Counted from the stretch's first letter, positions 17,679 through 27,339 are shown. The stretch is 64,000 nt of DNA from Chromatiaceae bacterium (GCA_024235415.1 JACKML010000007.1:1-64000); one strand, 5' to 3'. Notes: generated by a model not told the origin, from the sequence alone. Numbers and translations: made by a program.

Positions 17679-18629
17679 TCAGCCTGTCTCTTCCAACTCC
17701 AGCTCCGGCGGGAAATAGGTCGCCGCCAGGCTGTTGTGCAGGTCGATGATGCCCAGTTGCAGGACGTCGATGAAGTCGTGCAGCTGCGCCTGACTCAACT
17801 CCGCCACGTTGACCCGCCGCAGTTTGAGTTTGAGCGCACGGATACCGCGTAGTGCCGGCCCCGAATTCTCCAGCTTGCCGATGCCGTCATCCACCGCCGA
17901 GATGCAGTGCAGGAACGACCGCGGAAACAGCGGGTTGTGAAACAGGAAATCCAGCACGTCTGCGCGACTGACCCGAATCGCCACATGCCGCCGATAGGTC
18001 TGGTAGCCCGACATCGAGCGCAGGACGCTGATCCACTGCAGCGTGTCCAGCGAACGTGACTCGAGCATGTCATCCGGAAACAGGTCGGTCGAACGCACGT
18101 CGATGATGCGCGTGGTCATATCGGCACGCTCCAGGTTGCGACCGATACGGGAGAAATGCCAAGCCTCGTCGCGATACATCACTGAACCCAGCAGACCGAC
18201 AAGCTGCTGCGACCCGCTGATGATGCCGTCGAGGAAATCGTCCCGCCCGCTCTTCGTCAGCCCGGACTGCACATTCTCCTTGGCGAACAGGTAAAGCTCG
18301 TTGAGCTTTTCCCACGACGAGCGTGGCAGCACCTCGCGCACGGTACGGCAGTTCTCACGCGCGGCCGCCAGCGAGGAGAGAATCGATCCGTGGTTGTGCG
18401 CGTCACCGATCAGAAAGCGCACGATATTGCGCTCGTTCGGTTCACGCTCCACCGTCTCGAACTGCAGGCGTAATCCGGTGATATCCACCAGCGGCTCCCA
18501 ACCCGGGGCTATGCCACTTGGCGTGTCCAGCACGAGGTGCGAATTGACCCGAATGAGGCGCGCCGTGTTTTCCGCGCGTTCGACGTAACGGGCGAGCCAG
18601 TAAATATTCTCTGCGACGCGTGACAGCAT
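17679..18629 (-). CDS. Alpha-E domain protein (DUF403)
   Basis: A 316-residue all-alpha protein starting MLSRVAENIYWLARYVERAENTARL (residues 1-25), the family hallmark, with the later conserved RNLERADMTTRIIDVR. Alpha-E proteins occur almost only beside circularly permuted ATP-grasp and transglutaminase genes, and comparative genomics has predicted that they act together in making or modifying a peptide; the biochemical role is not established. It is the last gene of a three-gene minus-strand operon, 12 bases after the ATP-grasp gene. Confidence 0.9.
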   Translation of the reverse strand: MLSRVAENIYWLARYVERAENTARLIRVNSHLVLDTPSGIAPGWEPLVDITGLRLQFETVEREPNERNIVRFLIGDAHNHGSILSSLAAARENCRTVREVLPRSSWEKLNELYLFAKENVQSGLTKSGRDDFLDGIISGSQQLVGLLGSVMYRDEAWHFSRIGRNLERADMTTRIIDVRSTDLFPDDMLESRSLDTLQWISVLRSMSGYQTYRRHVAIRVSRADVLDFLFHNPLFPRSFLHCISAVDDGIGKLENSGPALRGIRALKLKLRRVNVAELSQAQLHDFIDVLQLGIIDLHNSLAATYFPPELELEETG

Positions 18630-18641
18630 GACGACCTCCGC

Positions 18642-20093
18642 TCAGTTGTCGGTTTCCACAATCCAGGTGTCTTTCGATCCGCCGCCCTGCGAGGAATTGA
18701 CCACCAGGGAGCCTTTGCGCAGTGCCACACGGGTCAGCCCGCCAGTCGTGACGAACGTCTTGCGGCCACTGAGGATGAACGGTCGCAGGTCGACGTGCCG
18801 CGGCTCGAGACACTGACCGACGACAGTGGGAACGGTCGACAGGCCCAACGTCGGCTGCGCGATGTAGTTGCGTGGATTCTTCTTGATCAGGCCGGCAAAA
18901 GTCTTGCGCTCGGCCTTGGTGGAGCGCGGACCGATCAGCATGCCGTAGCCACCCGACTCATTGGCCGGCTTGATCACCAGATCTTCAAGATGGTCGAGCA
19001 CATACTGCCGCTCTTCCGGGTACATGCAGCGATAAGTCGGGACATTCGGTATCCCGGGTTCTTCGTCGAGATAGTAACGGATGATCTCAGGCACGAAGGC
19101 ATACACCACCTTGTCGTCCGCCACACCCGCTCCCGGGGCATTCGCCAACCCGACCTTGCGGGCCTTCCACGCGCGCAGCAGGCCAGGTACGCCCAGCACC
19201 GAGTCATCCCGAAACGCCTCCGGGTCCATGAATTCGTCGTCGATACGACGGTAGATCACGTCTACACGTTGCAGACCCGAGACCGTACGCATGTACACGC
19301 AGTCGTCATCGTCCACGAACAGGTCCCTGCCCTCGACCAGTTCGGCACCCATCTCCATCGCCAGGTAGGCGTGCTCGAAATACGCCGAGTTGTAGATCCC
19401 CGGCGTCAGCACGGCCACGGTCGGGCGCTTGACGTTGCGTGGCGACAGCGCAGCCAGCATCTCGTACAGCTGGGTCGGATAATCGTCGACCGGCAGCGGC
19501 GCGTAGGACTCGAACAGCTCCGGGAACACGCGCTTGGTCACCAGCCGGTTTTCCAGCATGTAGGACACGCCCGACGGAACGCGCAGGTTGTCCTCGAGGA
19601 CGTACATCGTGCCATCGGCATCGCGCACCAGGTCCGAACCGCAGATGTGCGCCCACACCCCGAGCGGTGGATTGACCCCGACGCACTGAGGCCGGAAGTT
19701 CTTCGACTCGGCCAGCACCTCGGCAGGAAACACGCCGTCCCTGATGATCTTCTGCTCGTGATACAGGTCATTGATGAACAGGTTCAGCGCCTTCACCCGC
19801 TGCTTCAGACCGGCCTCGATGCGGTCCCACTCGTGCTTTTCGATGATGCGCGGCACGATATCGAACGGCCAGTTGCGATCGATCATGCCGTCGTTTTCGT
19901 TGTACACCGTGAAGGTGATTCCCATTTCCTTGATCGCGAGATTGGCGGCATCCTGGCGGGTCGCCAGTTCGCCGCTGTCCATCTTGCGGAAAAGGCCGAT
20001 GATCTCTTTGGCCAAGGGGCGGGCGCGGTTTTTGCCTGCCATCATTTCATCGAAAAAGGGACCCGGGTCGTATTCCTTGAGTTCTATTGGCAT
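18642..20093 (-). CDS. Circularly permuted ATP-grasp protein (DUF404/DUF407)
   Basis: A 483-residue predicted ligase of the ATP-grasp fold. Visible family segments are NLFINDLYHEQKIIRDG, VGVNPPLGVWAHICGSDLVRDADG (around residues 120-145), VLEDNLRVPSGVSYMLENR, and the late VIKPANESGGYGMLIG. Members are predicted to form amide or peptide bonds with ATP. I chose the ATG at 20093 (MPIELKEYDPG): a longer frame would run into the end of the upstream transglutaminase gene. The spacing to that gene is 26 bases and to the alpha-E gene 12 bases, so this is one operon. Confidence 0.9.
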   Translation of the reverse strand: MPIELKEYDPGPFFDEMMAGKNRARPLAKEIIGLFRKMDSGELATRQDAANLAIKEMGITFTVYNENDGMIDRNWPFDIVPRIIEKHEWDRIEAGLKQRVKALNLFINDLYHEQKIIRDGVFPAEVLAESKNFRPQCVGVNPPLGVWAHICGSDLVRDADGTMYVLEDNLRVPSGVSYMLENRLVTKRVFPELFESYAPLPVDDYPTQLYEMLAALSPRNVKRPTVAVLTPGIYNSAYFEHAYLAMEMGAELVEGRDLFVDDDDCVYMRTVSGLQRVDVIYRRIDDEFMDPEAFRDDSVLGVPGLLRAWKARKVGLANAPGAGVADDKVVYAFVPEIIRYYLDEEPGIPNVPTYRCMYPEERQYVLDHLEDLVIKPANESGGYGMLIGPRSTKAERKTFAGLIKKNPRNYIAQPTLGLSTVPTVVGQCLEPRHVDLRPFILSGRKTFVTTGGLTRVALRKGSLVVNSSQGGGSKDTWIVETDN

Positions 20094-20119
20094 GTTGTCT
20101 TCTTGGCTGGAAACCAGCT

Positions 20120-23100
20120 TCAGGCCTTGCGGCTGGGGTTGGTAAACCGTAGATCCAGGGTGTAGGGATGTTCGCATTGCGGGGCCTCTTCGGACACATG
20201 CACCGGACCGGTGCTATGTCCTACAGGCCAGAACCGTGCCAGACGCCGCGATTCCGCCTCATAGGCGTTGATCGGCAGGGTCTCGTAGTTGCGTCCTCCC
20301 GGATGGGCCACGTGGTAGGTGCAGCCGCCGAGCGAGCGCGCTGACCAAGTGTCAACGATATCGAATACCAGCGGGGCATGCACCGGGATTGTCGGATGCA
20401 GGCCGGAAGGTGGATCCCATGCCTTGTAGCGCACCCCGGCGACAAACTCTCCGCGCTCGCCGGTGCACCGCAATGGCACACGCCGGCCGTTGCATGTCAC
20501 GACATGGCGCGAATCGGTCATGCCGCGCACCTTGACCTGCAGACGTTCGACCGATGAGTCGACGAAGCGTGCCGTGCCCTGTGCGGTCACCTCTTCACCG
20601 AGCACATGCCAGGGTTCGATGGCGAAGCGCAGTTCCATCTCGACGTCGTCGACGTTGATCGTGCCGTAGCGTGGAAAGCGGAACTCGACGAACGGCTCGA
20701 ACCAGTCGCCGTCGACTTCGTAGCCCCACCGCCGCAGATCGCCGACCACGTCCGCCATGTCACGCTGCACGAAATGCGGCAGCATGAAGCGGTCGTGCAG
20801 TTCGGTGCCCCAGGGTACCAGTGACGGCGTATAAGGTTGCTGCCAGAACCGGGCGACCAGTGCGCGCAGCAGCAGGCTCTGCACCATGGCCATCCGCGAA
20901 TGCGGCGGCATCTCGAAACCGCGGAACTCGACCAGACCGAGGCGTCCGGTGGCCGAATCCGGCGAATACAGTTTGTCGATACAGAATTCCGCACGGTGGG
21001 TGTTACCGGTCATATCCGCGAGCAGGTTGCGCAACGCGCGGTCGACCAGCCAGGGTGACGCCACCTCGCCACCAGGCAACTGCTGCAACGCGATGTTGAG
21101 CTCGTACAGGCTGTCATCACGCGCCTCGTCCACCCGCGGCGCCTGCGAGGTCGGGCCGATAAACATGCCGGAGAACAGGTACGACAGCGACGGGTGATTC
21201 TGCCAGTAGCGCACCAGACTGCCGAGAACCTGCGGATTGCGCAGCATCGGGCTGTCGGCTGGAGTGGGGCCGCCGAGGGTGACATGGTTGCCGCCGCCGG
21301 TACCGGTATGGCGGCCGTCGAGCATGAACTTCTCGGTGCCCAGCCGCGCCAGGCGAGCCTCCTCGTACAGGATCTCGTTGTTCTCGACCATCTGCTTCCA
21401 GCTACCCGCCGGGTGCACATTGACCTCGATGACCCCGGGGTCCGGTGTCACCGAGAAACGCTTGAGTCGCGGGTCATGAGGTGCCGGATAACCTTCCAGG
21501 ACGATCGGTTGGCCCAACTCACGCGCGGTCTCTTCGACCTGCCTGACGAGATCGAGCCAGTGCACCACGTCACCCAGCGGCGGCATGAAGACGTACAGGT
21601 TGCCGTCGCGGGGTTCGAACGCCATCGCGGTGCGCACGAAGCCGTGCCCATCGATACCGGCATCCGCAAACCCCTGCTCGCTCAGTCCGTGCGCGCTCAG
21701 ACTGTCCGCCGGCGCCCCCGCCTGCCACGTGGCGTAACGGGCGGCGACGTCGCCCGGGCCGCTACCCGGCAGAGAACCTCTCGGTGCGAACGGGTCGGTC
21801 GTAAACAGTGTCTGGCGCGACTCCGGCTTCTCCCAAACCAGCGCATCCAGCGGCAGACGCAGCCCCATCGGTGAATCGCCCGGCAACAGGAACATGTGCC
21901 CACGGCGGAACGTCCACGGCGAACTGGTCCATCGCTCCGCATCCGGATCCCAACCCACCGATAATGTGTAACCGACAACCTGCTCCAGGCCGCGCTCGAA
22001 CAGGCGGCGCAGGCGTGCACGTTCGAGCTTGTCAGAAAGCCGGCTGTCGAGGACATCGACGTTCTCCGGCAAGGTACCTTCCTTCCACAGGTAGTACAGG
22101 ACGTCTTCGTAGCCTGGCTCGACGTTGTCGGCCCTGACCCCGAGGCGTACTGCCAGACGCCTGGCGAACGCCTGGGCAGCCCCCGTGTCGGCACTGCCTT
22201 TGGCGCTGGGGTCCGCGAGCAGCGTCGGCTCAGTCCATACCGCCTGGCCGTCGTCGCGCCACAGGCACGACAGCGCCCAGCGCGGCAACGGCTCGCCCGG
22301 ATACCATTTGCCCTGGCCGTGGTGCAGCACGCCACCGGGTGCGAAACGCTGCCACAATCGGCGCAACAACACCTCGGCGCGCTCGCGCTTGTGGGCGCCC
22401 AGTGCCGCGGTGTTCCACTCGGCGCCGTCCATGTCATCGATCGACACGAAGGTCGGCTCGCCACCCATCGTCAGGCGCACGTCATTGGCCGTCAGCTCGG
22501 CATCGACCCGCGCACCGAGCGCCATCACCGCGCCCCACTGCTCGTCGCTGTACGGCAGCGTGACCCGTGGGTCCTCGTGAATCCGGGTCACCTCGTTGAG
22601 GAACTTGAACTCCACCTCGCACTTGCTGACCGCCCCGGTGACCGCCGCCGCGCTCACGAAATCCGGGGTGCAGGCGAGCGGGATATGTCCCTCGCCGGCA
22701 AACAGACCCGAGGTCGGATCCAGGCCGATCCAGCCCGCCCCCGGCACGAAGACCTCGGCCCAGGCGTGCAGATCGGTGAAATCCTCGGTCGGGCCGGACG
22801 GACCGTCGAGCGACTCCTGATCGGGTGCGAGCTGCACCAGATAACCCGAGACGAATCGTGCCGCCAGCCCCAGGTGACGCATGATCTGCACCAACAGCCA
22901 GGCGCTGTCGCGGCACGAACCCTTGGCCAGACCCAGGGTCTCTTCGCAGGTCTGCACCCCCGGCTGCATACGAATGACGTAGCCGATCTCACTCTGCAGG
23001 CGCTGGTTGAGTGCCACCAGGAAGTCCACGATCTTGGTGGGTTCGCGCGAGACTTCGCGCAACCATTCGGTAAGGCGCGGGCCCGATTCGGTGCACTCGA

Positions 23101-23452
23101 AATAGGGTTTCAGCTCCTTGTGCAGCTGTTTCGGATACTCGAACGGGAAATTGTCAGCGTATTCCTCGACGAAGAAATCGAACGGGTTGATGGTGACCAT
23201 CTCCAGCACCAGCCCGACGTCGACCACCATCCTGCGCGTCTTTTCCGGAAACACGTAGCGCGCCACAAAATTGCCGAACGGGTCCTGCTGCCAGTTGAGA
23301 AAATGCTCCTCCGGCTCGACCTTCAGCGAGTACTCGTGAATCGGGGTACGCGTATGCGGGGCCGGCCGAAGGCGGATCAGGTGCGGCGACAACGACACGT
23401 TGCGATCGAACAGATACTCGGTCCTATGGCGCAGTGCCACCCGGATAGACAT
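20120..23452 (-). CDS. Giant transglutaminase-like protein with DUF2126
   Basis: A 1110-residue cytoplasmic protein (no signal peptide). Residues about 1-80 match the bacterial transglutaminase N-terminal domain (VALRHRTEYLFDRNVSLSPH), about 150-270 the transglutaminase core with Cys180 (GSCRDSAW), His229 (DLHAWAEV) and Asp245 (GLDPTSG), so the catalytic triad is intact. The remaining 800 residues are DUF2126, with VRLTMGGEPTFVSIDD near residue 310. Such proteins are predicted to cleave or ligate peptides together with the ATP-grasp and alpha-E partners downstream. It is transcribed away from the Anbu gene, sharing a 153-base intergenic region. Confidence 0.92.
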   Translation of the reverse strand: MSIRVALRHRTEYLFDRNVSLSPHLIRLRPAPHTRTPIHEYSLKVEPEEHFLNWQQDPFGNFVARYVFPEKTRRMVVDVGLVLEMVTINPFDFFVEEYADNFPFEYPKQLHKELKPYFECTESGPRLTEWLREVSREPTKIVDFLVALNQRLQSEIGYVIRMQPGVQTCEETLGLAKGSCRDSAWLLVQIMRHLGLAARFVSGYLVQLAPDQESLDGPSGPTEDFTDLHAWAEVFVPGAGWIGLDPTSGLFAGEGHIPLACTPDFVSAAAVTGAVSKCEVEFKFLNEVTRIHEDPRVTLPYSDEQWGAVMALGARVDAELTANDVRLTMGGEPTFVSIDDMDGAEWNTAALGAHKRERAEVLLRRLWQRFAPGGVLHHGQGKWYPGEPLPRWALSCLWRDDGQAVWTEPTLLADPSAKGSADTGAAQAFARRLAVRLGVRADNVEPGYEDVLYYLWKEGTLPENVDVLDSRLSDKLERARLRRLFERGLEQVVGYTLSVGWDPDAERWTSSPWTFRRGHMFLLPGDSPMGLRLPLDALVWEKPESRQTLFTTDPFAPRGSLPGSGPGDVAARYATWQAGAPADSLSAHGLSEQGFADAGIDGHGFVRTAMAFEPRDGNLYVFMPPLGDVVHWLDLVRQVEETARELGQPIVLEGYPAPHDPRLKRFSVTPDPGVIEVNVHPAGSWKQMVENNEILYEEARLARLGTEKFMLDGRHTGTGGGNHVTLGGPTPADSPMLRNPQVLGSLVRYWQNHPSLSYLFSGMFIGPTSQAPRVDEARDDSLYELNIALQQLPGGEVASPWLVDRALRNLLADMTGNTHRAEFCIDKLYSPDSATGRLGLVEFRGFEMPPHSRMAMVQSLLLRALVARFWQQPYTPSLVPWGTELHDRFMLPHFVQRDMADVVGDLRRWGYEVDGDWFEPFVEFRFPRYGTINVDDVEMELRFAIEPWHVLGEEVTAQGTARFVDSSVERLQVKVRGMTDSRHVVTCNGRRVPLRCTGERGEFVAGVRYKAWDPPSGLHPTIPVHAPLVFDIVDTWSARSLGGCTYHVAHPGGRNYETLPINAYEAESRRLARFWPVGHSTGPVHVSEEAPQCEHPYTLDLRFTNPSRKA

Positions 23453-23605
23453 ACATCACCTTGGCCATGCAGCGGCCGACACGAACTGGGAAGTTACAGA
23501 GCATAGCAGAGTGCTGCCGCCTGCCAGGTAAAGATGGGGCTTCCACCGGGGCATGATTTCGCCCCATACTTGTGGGCAAACCAATTGCCCGGATTGACCG
23601 CTACG

Positions 23606-24433
23606 ATGACCTATTGCGTCGGACTAAGTCTTGAAGACGGCCTCGTCTTCGCGTCGGACTCACGCACCAATGCGGGCGTGGATTACGTGACCACCTACAG
23701 CAAGATGCACGTCTTCAATCCGATGCCGGACCGGCTGTTCGTGCTGCTCTCCGCCGGTAACCTGGCGACCACGCAGGAAGTGGTCAACCATATCCAGCGC
23801 GACCTGGACTACCCCACAGGCGGACCGAACCTCGCGAATGTCCGCTACCTGTTCGAGGCCGCTGAATACGTTGGCTCAGTCAGCCTGTCGGTGCAGAAGG
23901 AACACGGCCATGCGCTCGCCCAGTCCGGTGTGAGCGGAGAAACGACCCTGATCCTCGGCGGCCAGATCGCCGGCCAGCCACACGGCCTGATGCTGATCTA
24001 CCCGCAGGGCAACTACATCACCTCCTCTCCGGAGACGCCCTATCTGCAGATCGGCGAAAGCAAATACGGCAAACCGGCGCTTGACCGCATCGTCCACCCG
24101 GGACTGTCACTGAACCAGGGCGCCCGGCTGGCACTGGTATCACTGGACGCGACCACGCGGTCGAACATCACGGTCGGCCCGCCATTCGAACTGGCGACCT
24201 ACGAGGCGGACAGCCTCGTGCTCGGCTGCCGTTGCCGCTTCGATGCCGACGACAAATACCTGATCAGCGTGCGCGATGCCTGGAACAACGGCATTCAGGA
24301 GGCATTTCTCAGCCTACCGAAGTTCTCCTGGGAGTCGGCCGGCGGTGCCACCTGCGCCGCACCGCAACCGCAAACACAACCGCAGACTCAACCGCAGACA
24401 CAGCCGCAGCCGGTCTCTGCATCCGGGAACTGA
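23606..24433 (+). CDS. anbu: Anbu proteasome-like peptidase
   Basis: Ntn-hydrolase related to the HslV and proteasome beta subunits. The start MTYCVGLSLEDGLVFASDSR fixes the ATG at 23606: after removal of Met the catalytic threonine Thr2 becomes N-terminal. The aspartate in ASDSR and the lysine in TYSKMHVF occupy the other expected catalytic positions. Total length is 275 residues; the family body is about 245, and the last 25 or so residues form an unusual Pro-Gln-Thr repeat (PQTQPQTQ) with no family counterpart I know. It is divergent from the transglutaminase/ATP-grasp/alpha-E operon, a known association for Anbu. Confidence 0.93.
   Translation: MTYCVGLSLEDGLVFASDSRTNAGVDYVTTYSKMHVFNPMPDRLFVLLSAGNLATTQEVVNHIQRDLDYPTGGPNLANVRYLFEAAEYVGSVSLSVQKEHGHALAQSGVSGETTLILGGQIAGQPHGLMLIYPQGNYITSSPETPYLQIGESKYGKPALDRIVHPGLSLNQGARLALVSLDATTRSNITVGPPFELATYEADSLVLGCRCRFDADDKYLISVRDAWNNGIQEAFLSLPKFSWESAGGATCAAPQPQTQPQTQPQTQPQPVSASGN
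24361..24414 (+). repeat. Short tandem repeat encoding the Anbu Pro-Gln-Thr tail
   Basis: Imperfect tandem copies of a 12-base unit like CAACCGCAGACA run through this stretch and encode QPQT repeats in frame. Copy number could change without breaking the frame. Confidence 0.75.
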
Positions 24434-24533
24434 GCGCCACGCGGAGCGATCACCTGCGCAGGGCCGCGATAGTCCCGCGCTGCATGGCTTGGTTTAGAAT
24501 TAACGCTCCAGTCACCGACAGACAGGCATCGAC

Positions 24534-25823
24534 ATGAGCCAGGCCGCCAATTCACGGCAGATCAACGACGTATCCACGTATATGCAGGATGTGGGGCGAC
24601 GTGCGCGGACCGCCTCGCGCGCGCTGGCGGCCGCCGATACCGGCGCCAAGAACGCCGCGCTGCATGGAATCGCCGACGACCTCGATGCACAACGTGAACA
24701 CCTGATCGAGGCCAACCGTCTGGATCTGGAAGCCGGCCGCGCCAAGGGGCTGGACGCCGCACTGCTCGACCGCCTCGAACTCGACCATGCCCGCATCGAC
24801 AGCATGATCGACGGCCTGCGCCAGATTGTCGCGCTGCCCGACCCGATCGGTGAGATCTTTGACATGAAGTTCCGCCCCAGCGGCATCCAGGTCGGACGCA
24901 TGCGCGTGCCACTCGGCGTGGTCGGGATCATCTATGAATCGCGGCCGAACGTGACCGCCGATGCCGCCGCCCTGTGCCTCAAATCGGGTAATGCCACGGT
25001 GTTGCGCGGTGGCTCGGAGGCGTTTCATTCGAACCAGGCGATCGCCGACAGCATCCGGCGCGGGCTCGACCGCGCCGGGCTGCCGGCGGACGCGGTGCAG
25101 GTCGTGGCCACCACCGACCGTGCCGCCGTCGACCTGATGGTCACAATGCCGGAATCCATCGACGTCATCATCCCGCGCGGCGGCAAGGGCCTGATCGAAC
25201 GCATCAGCGCAACGGCGCGCGTGCCGGTGATCAAACACCTGCACGGGGTCTGCCACGTCTATGTCGACGACGAGGCCGAGCCGCAAAAAGCCTTCGATAT
25301 TGCACTGAATGCCAAGACTCAGCGCTACGGCACCTGCAACACGATGGAGACCCTGCTGGTGAACGCGACCGTGGCCGACGATTTCCTGCCCGGCATGGCG
25401 GCTGCCTACCGGGACAAGGGCGTCGAACTGCGCGGCTGCACGCAGACCTGCCGCATCCTCGACGGCAACTGCATTGCCGCCACCGACGCCGACTGGGACG
25501 AGGAGTATCTCGCCCCGATCCTGTCGATCCGCGTGGTGGCCGATATCGATGAGGCGATGGCGCACATTGCGCAACATGGCTCGCTGCACACCGAAAGCAT
25601 CGTCACCGAGAACATCACCAAGGCGCGTCGCTTCCTGCGCGAGGTCGATGCCAGCTCGGTGATGGTCAATGCCTCCACCCGCTTTGCCGACGGCTTCGAA
25701 TACGGCCTCGGCGCCGAAATCGGTATCTCGACCGACAAGTTCCACGCGCGTGGCCCGGTGGGCCTCGAAGGCCTGACCTCGGTGAAATACATCGTGCTGG
25801 GTGATGGACACGTCCGGACCTGA
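24534..25823 (+). CDS. proA: Gamma-glutamyl phosphate reductase
   Basis: Second enzyme of proline synthesis; reduces gamma-glutamyl phosphate to glutamate semialdehyde with NADPH. The 429-residue protein has the family motifs VPLGVVGIIYESRPNVTADAA (residues about 123-143), the catalytic cysteine Cys268 in RYGTCNTMETLLV, and GLGAEIGISTDKFHARGPVGLEGL near the end. It starts 100 bases after anbu, with a TAGAAT box at 24495-24500 that might be a -10 element. The end overlaps nadD by 20 bases. proB is not in the window. Confidence 0.96.
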   Translation: MSQAANSRQINDVSTYMQDVGRRARTASRALAAADTGAKNAALHGIADDLDAQREHLIEANRLDLEAGRAKGLDAALLDRLELDHARIDSMIDGLRQIVALPDPIGEIFDMKFRPSGIQVGRMRVPLGVVGIIYESRPNVTADAAALCLKSGNATVLRGGSEAFHSNQAIADSIRRGLDRAGLPADAVQVVATTDRAAVDLMVTMPESIDVIIPRGGKGLIERISATARVPVIKHLHGVCHVYVDDEAEPQKAFDIALNAKTQRYGTCNTMETLLVNATVADDFLPGMAAAYRDKGVELRGCTQTCRILDGNCIAATDADWDEEYLAPILSIRVVADIDEAMAHIAQHGSLHTESIVTENITKARRFLREVDASSVMVNASTRFADGFEYGLGAEIGISTDKFHARGPVGLEGLTSVKYIVLGDGHVRT

Positions 25824-26460
25824 ATCAACCGCCGGCGACAAGACGGCCATCGGGGTTTTCGGCGGCACATTCGATCCGGTGCATTTCGGCCACCTGCGCA
25901 TCGCGCTGGATGCACTCGAGGCGCTGGATCTGGACCACGTGCGCCTGATCCCGCTGGCCAATGCCGTGCATCGCGAGCAACCGGATACACCCGGGGCACT
26001 GCGTTTTCAGATGCTGCAGGCCGCGGTCGCCGGACGCAACGACCTGGTCGCCGACGACCGGGAGCTGCGCCGCGCCGGGCCCTCCTACACCATCGACACC
26101 CTGAGATCGTTGCGCGCCGATTTCCCGAACGCCCACCTGTGGCTACTGCTTGGCAGTGACGCCTATGCCGGTTTTTCATCCTGGCGTGACCCGCAGGGAA
26201 TCGTCGAGACCGCCAATATCGCCGTGTTGCAGCGGCCGGGTAATGACGCACATGCCAGCCCCGCGGCCGCCGGTTTCTCCACAACACAGGCACAGGGGCA
26301 GGTTGTTTTCTGCCCCGTGACCCAGCTGGATATCGCGTCCAGCGACATCCGGGCGCGTATCGCCGCCGGCCGCAGCGCCGATTTCCTCGCCCCGCCGGCG
26401 GTACTGGCGCTGGCTGCCCGACATCGGCTATACGGCCAACCGACCGCGCATGGTTTATGA
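25804..26460 (+). CDS. nadD: Nicotinate-nucleotide adenylyltransferase
   Basis: Makes deamido-NAD from nicotinate mononucleotide and ATP. The 218-residue protein has the nucleotidyltransferase motif GGTFDPVHFGHLRIA near residue 18 and the late IASSDIRARIAAGRS (ISSTxIR-type) motif. ATG 25804 is one codon after a GTG and overlaps the proA end, so the genes are translationally coupled. It is followed by rsfS and rlmH, the usual order. Confidence 0.95.
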   Translation: MDTSGPESTAGDKTAIGVFGGTFDPVHFGHLRIALDALEALDLDHVRLIPLANAVHREQPDTPGALRFQMLQAAVAGRNDLVADDRELRRAGPSYTIDTLRSLRADFPNAHLWLLLGSDAYAGFSSWRDPQGIVETANIAVLQRPGNDAHASPAAAGFSTTQAQGQVVFCPVTQLDIASSDIRARIAAGRSADFLAPPAVLALAARHRLYGQPTAHGL

Positions 26461-26491
26461 TTCGCTGTAGAAGCCCCTTTTGGACCCCCGC

Positions 26492-26857
26492 ATGCAGGTA
26501 GAAGAACTCCGCGACCTCGTCGTCAAGACGCTCGAAGACATGAAGGCCTTTGACATCGTGACCCTCGATGTCCGCGGCAAGACCAGTATCACGGACTTTT
26601 TCGTGATTGCCTCCGGCACCTCTGACCGTCACGTGAAATCCAGCGCAGAATCTGTCGCCTTCCAGGCCAAGCAGGCCGGCCAGCCGCCGATCGGCATGGA
26701 GGGCCTGCAGGAGGGCGAGTGGGCCCTGATCGACCTCAACGGCGTCGTCGTGCACGTGATGCAACAGCGCGTGCGTGATTTCTATCAGCTCGAGCGGTTA
26801 TGGAGTGTCGACCCGGTGGCCGCCGAAAAGATCAGCAAGGAACGCGGTTCGCCCTAG
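26492..26857 (+). CDS. rsfS: Ribosome silencing factor RsfS
   Basis: Binds ribosomal protein L14 and blocks subunit joining in slow growth. The 121-residue protein begins MQVEELRDLVVKTLEDMKAFDI and has the family segments ITDFFVIASGTSDRHV and MEGLQEGEWALIDLNGVVVHVM. An in-frame TTG at 26480 would add four residues; the ATG at 26492 fits the family better. It lies between nadD and rlmH. Confidence 0.95.
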   Translation: MQVEELRDLVVKTLEDMKAFDIVTLDVRGKTSITDFFVIASGTSDRHVKSSAESVAFQAKQAGQPPIGMEGLQEGEWALIDLNGVVVHVMQQRVRDFYQLERLWSVDPVAAEKISKERGSP

Positions 26858-26868
26858 CCCGCGGCGTA

Positions 26869-27339
26869 ATGCAGATCCACCTGATCGCCGTCGGCGACAA
26901 GATGCCGCGCTGGGTACAGGACGGATTCAGCGAGTATGCCAAACGACTCCCGGCCGAGTGTGCATTGCGCCTGATCGAGGTAGCCGCCGGCAGACGTGGC
27001 AAGAACGCCGATATCCCCCGCATCATGCGTGACGAGAGCGAGCGCCTGCTCGCGGCGGTGCCCAGAGGCGCCATCGTGGTGGCGTTGGAGGTCGGCGGCA
27101 CAAGCTGGTCGACCGAGCAACTGGCCGGACAGCTCGATACCTGGATGAACAGCGGCCACGACCTCGCACTGCTGGTCGGCGGGCCGGATGGTCTCACCGA
27201 CGAGGTGCGCAACGCCGCCAGGCAACTGTGGTCGCTCTCGGCCCTGACCCTGCCGCATCCCCTGGTCAGGGTGTTACTCGCCGAGCAGCTTTACCGGGCA
27301 TGGAGCATCCTGCGAAACCATCCCTATCACCGCGCCTGA
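26869..27339 (+). CDS. rlmH: 23S rRNA pseudouridine-1915 N3-methyltransferase
   Basis: SPOUT-family methyltransferase that modifies helix 69 of 23S rRNA. The 156-residue length is exact for RlmH. The motifs MQIHLIAVGDKMPRWV, LALLVGGPDGLTDEV (residues about 100-115, the SAM knot) and the C-terminal ILRNHPYHR are all present. It starts 11 bases after rsfS. Confidence 0.96.
   Translation: MQIHLIAVGDKMPRWVQDGFSEYAKRLPAECALRLIEVAAGRRGKNADIPRIMRDESERLLAAVPRGAIVVALEVGGTSWSTEQLAGQLDTWMNSGHDLALLVGGPDGLTDEVRNAARQLWSLSALTLPHPLVRVLLAEQLYRAWSILRNHPYHRA

Noticed and set aside
18795..20165. Plus-strand ORF (456 codons) opposite the ATP-grasp gene
   Set aside because: Shadow frame; the minus-strand product has clear family motifs.
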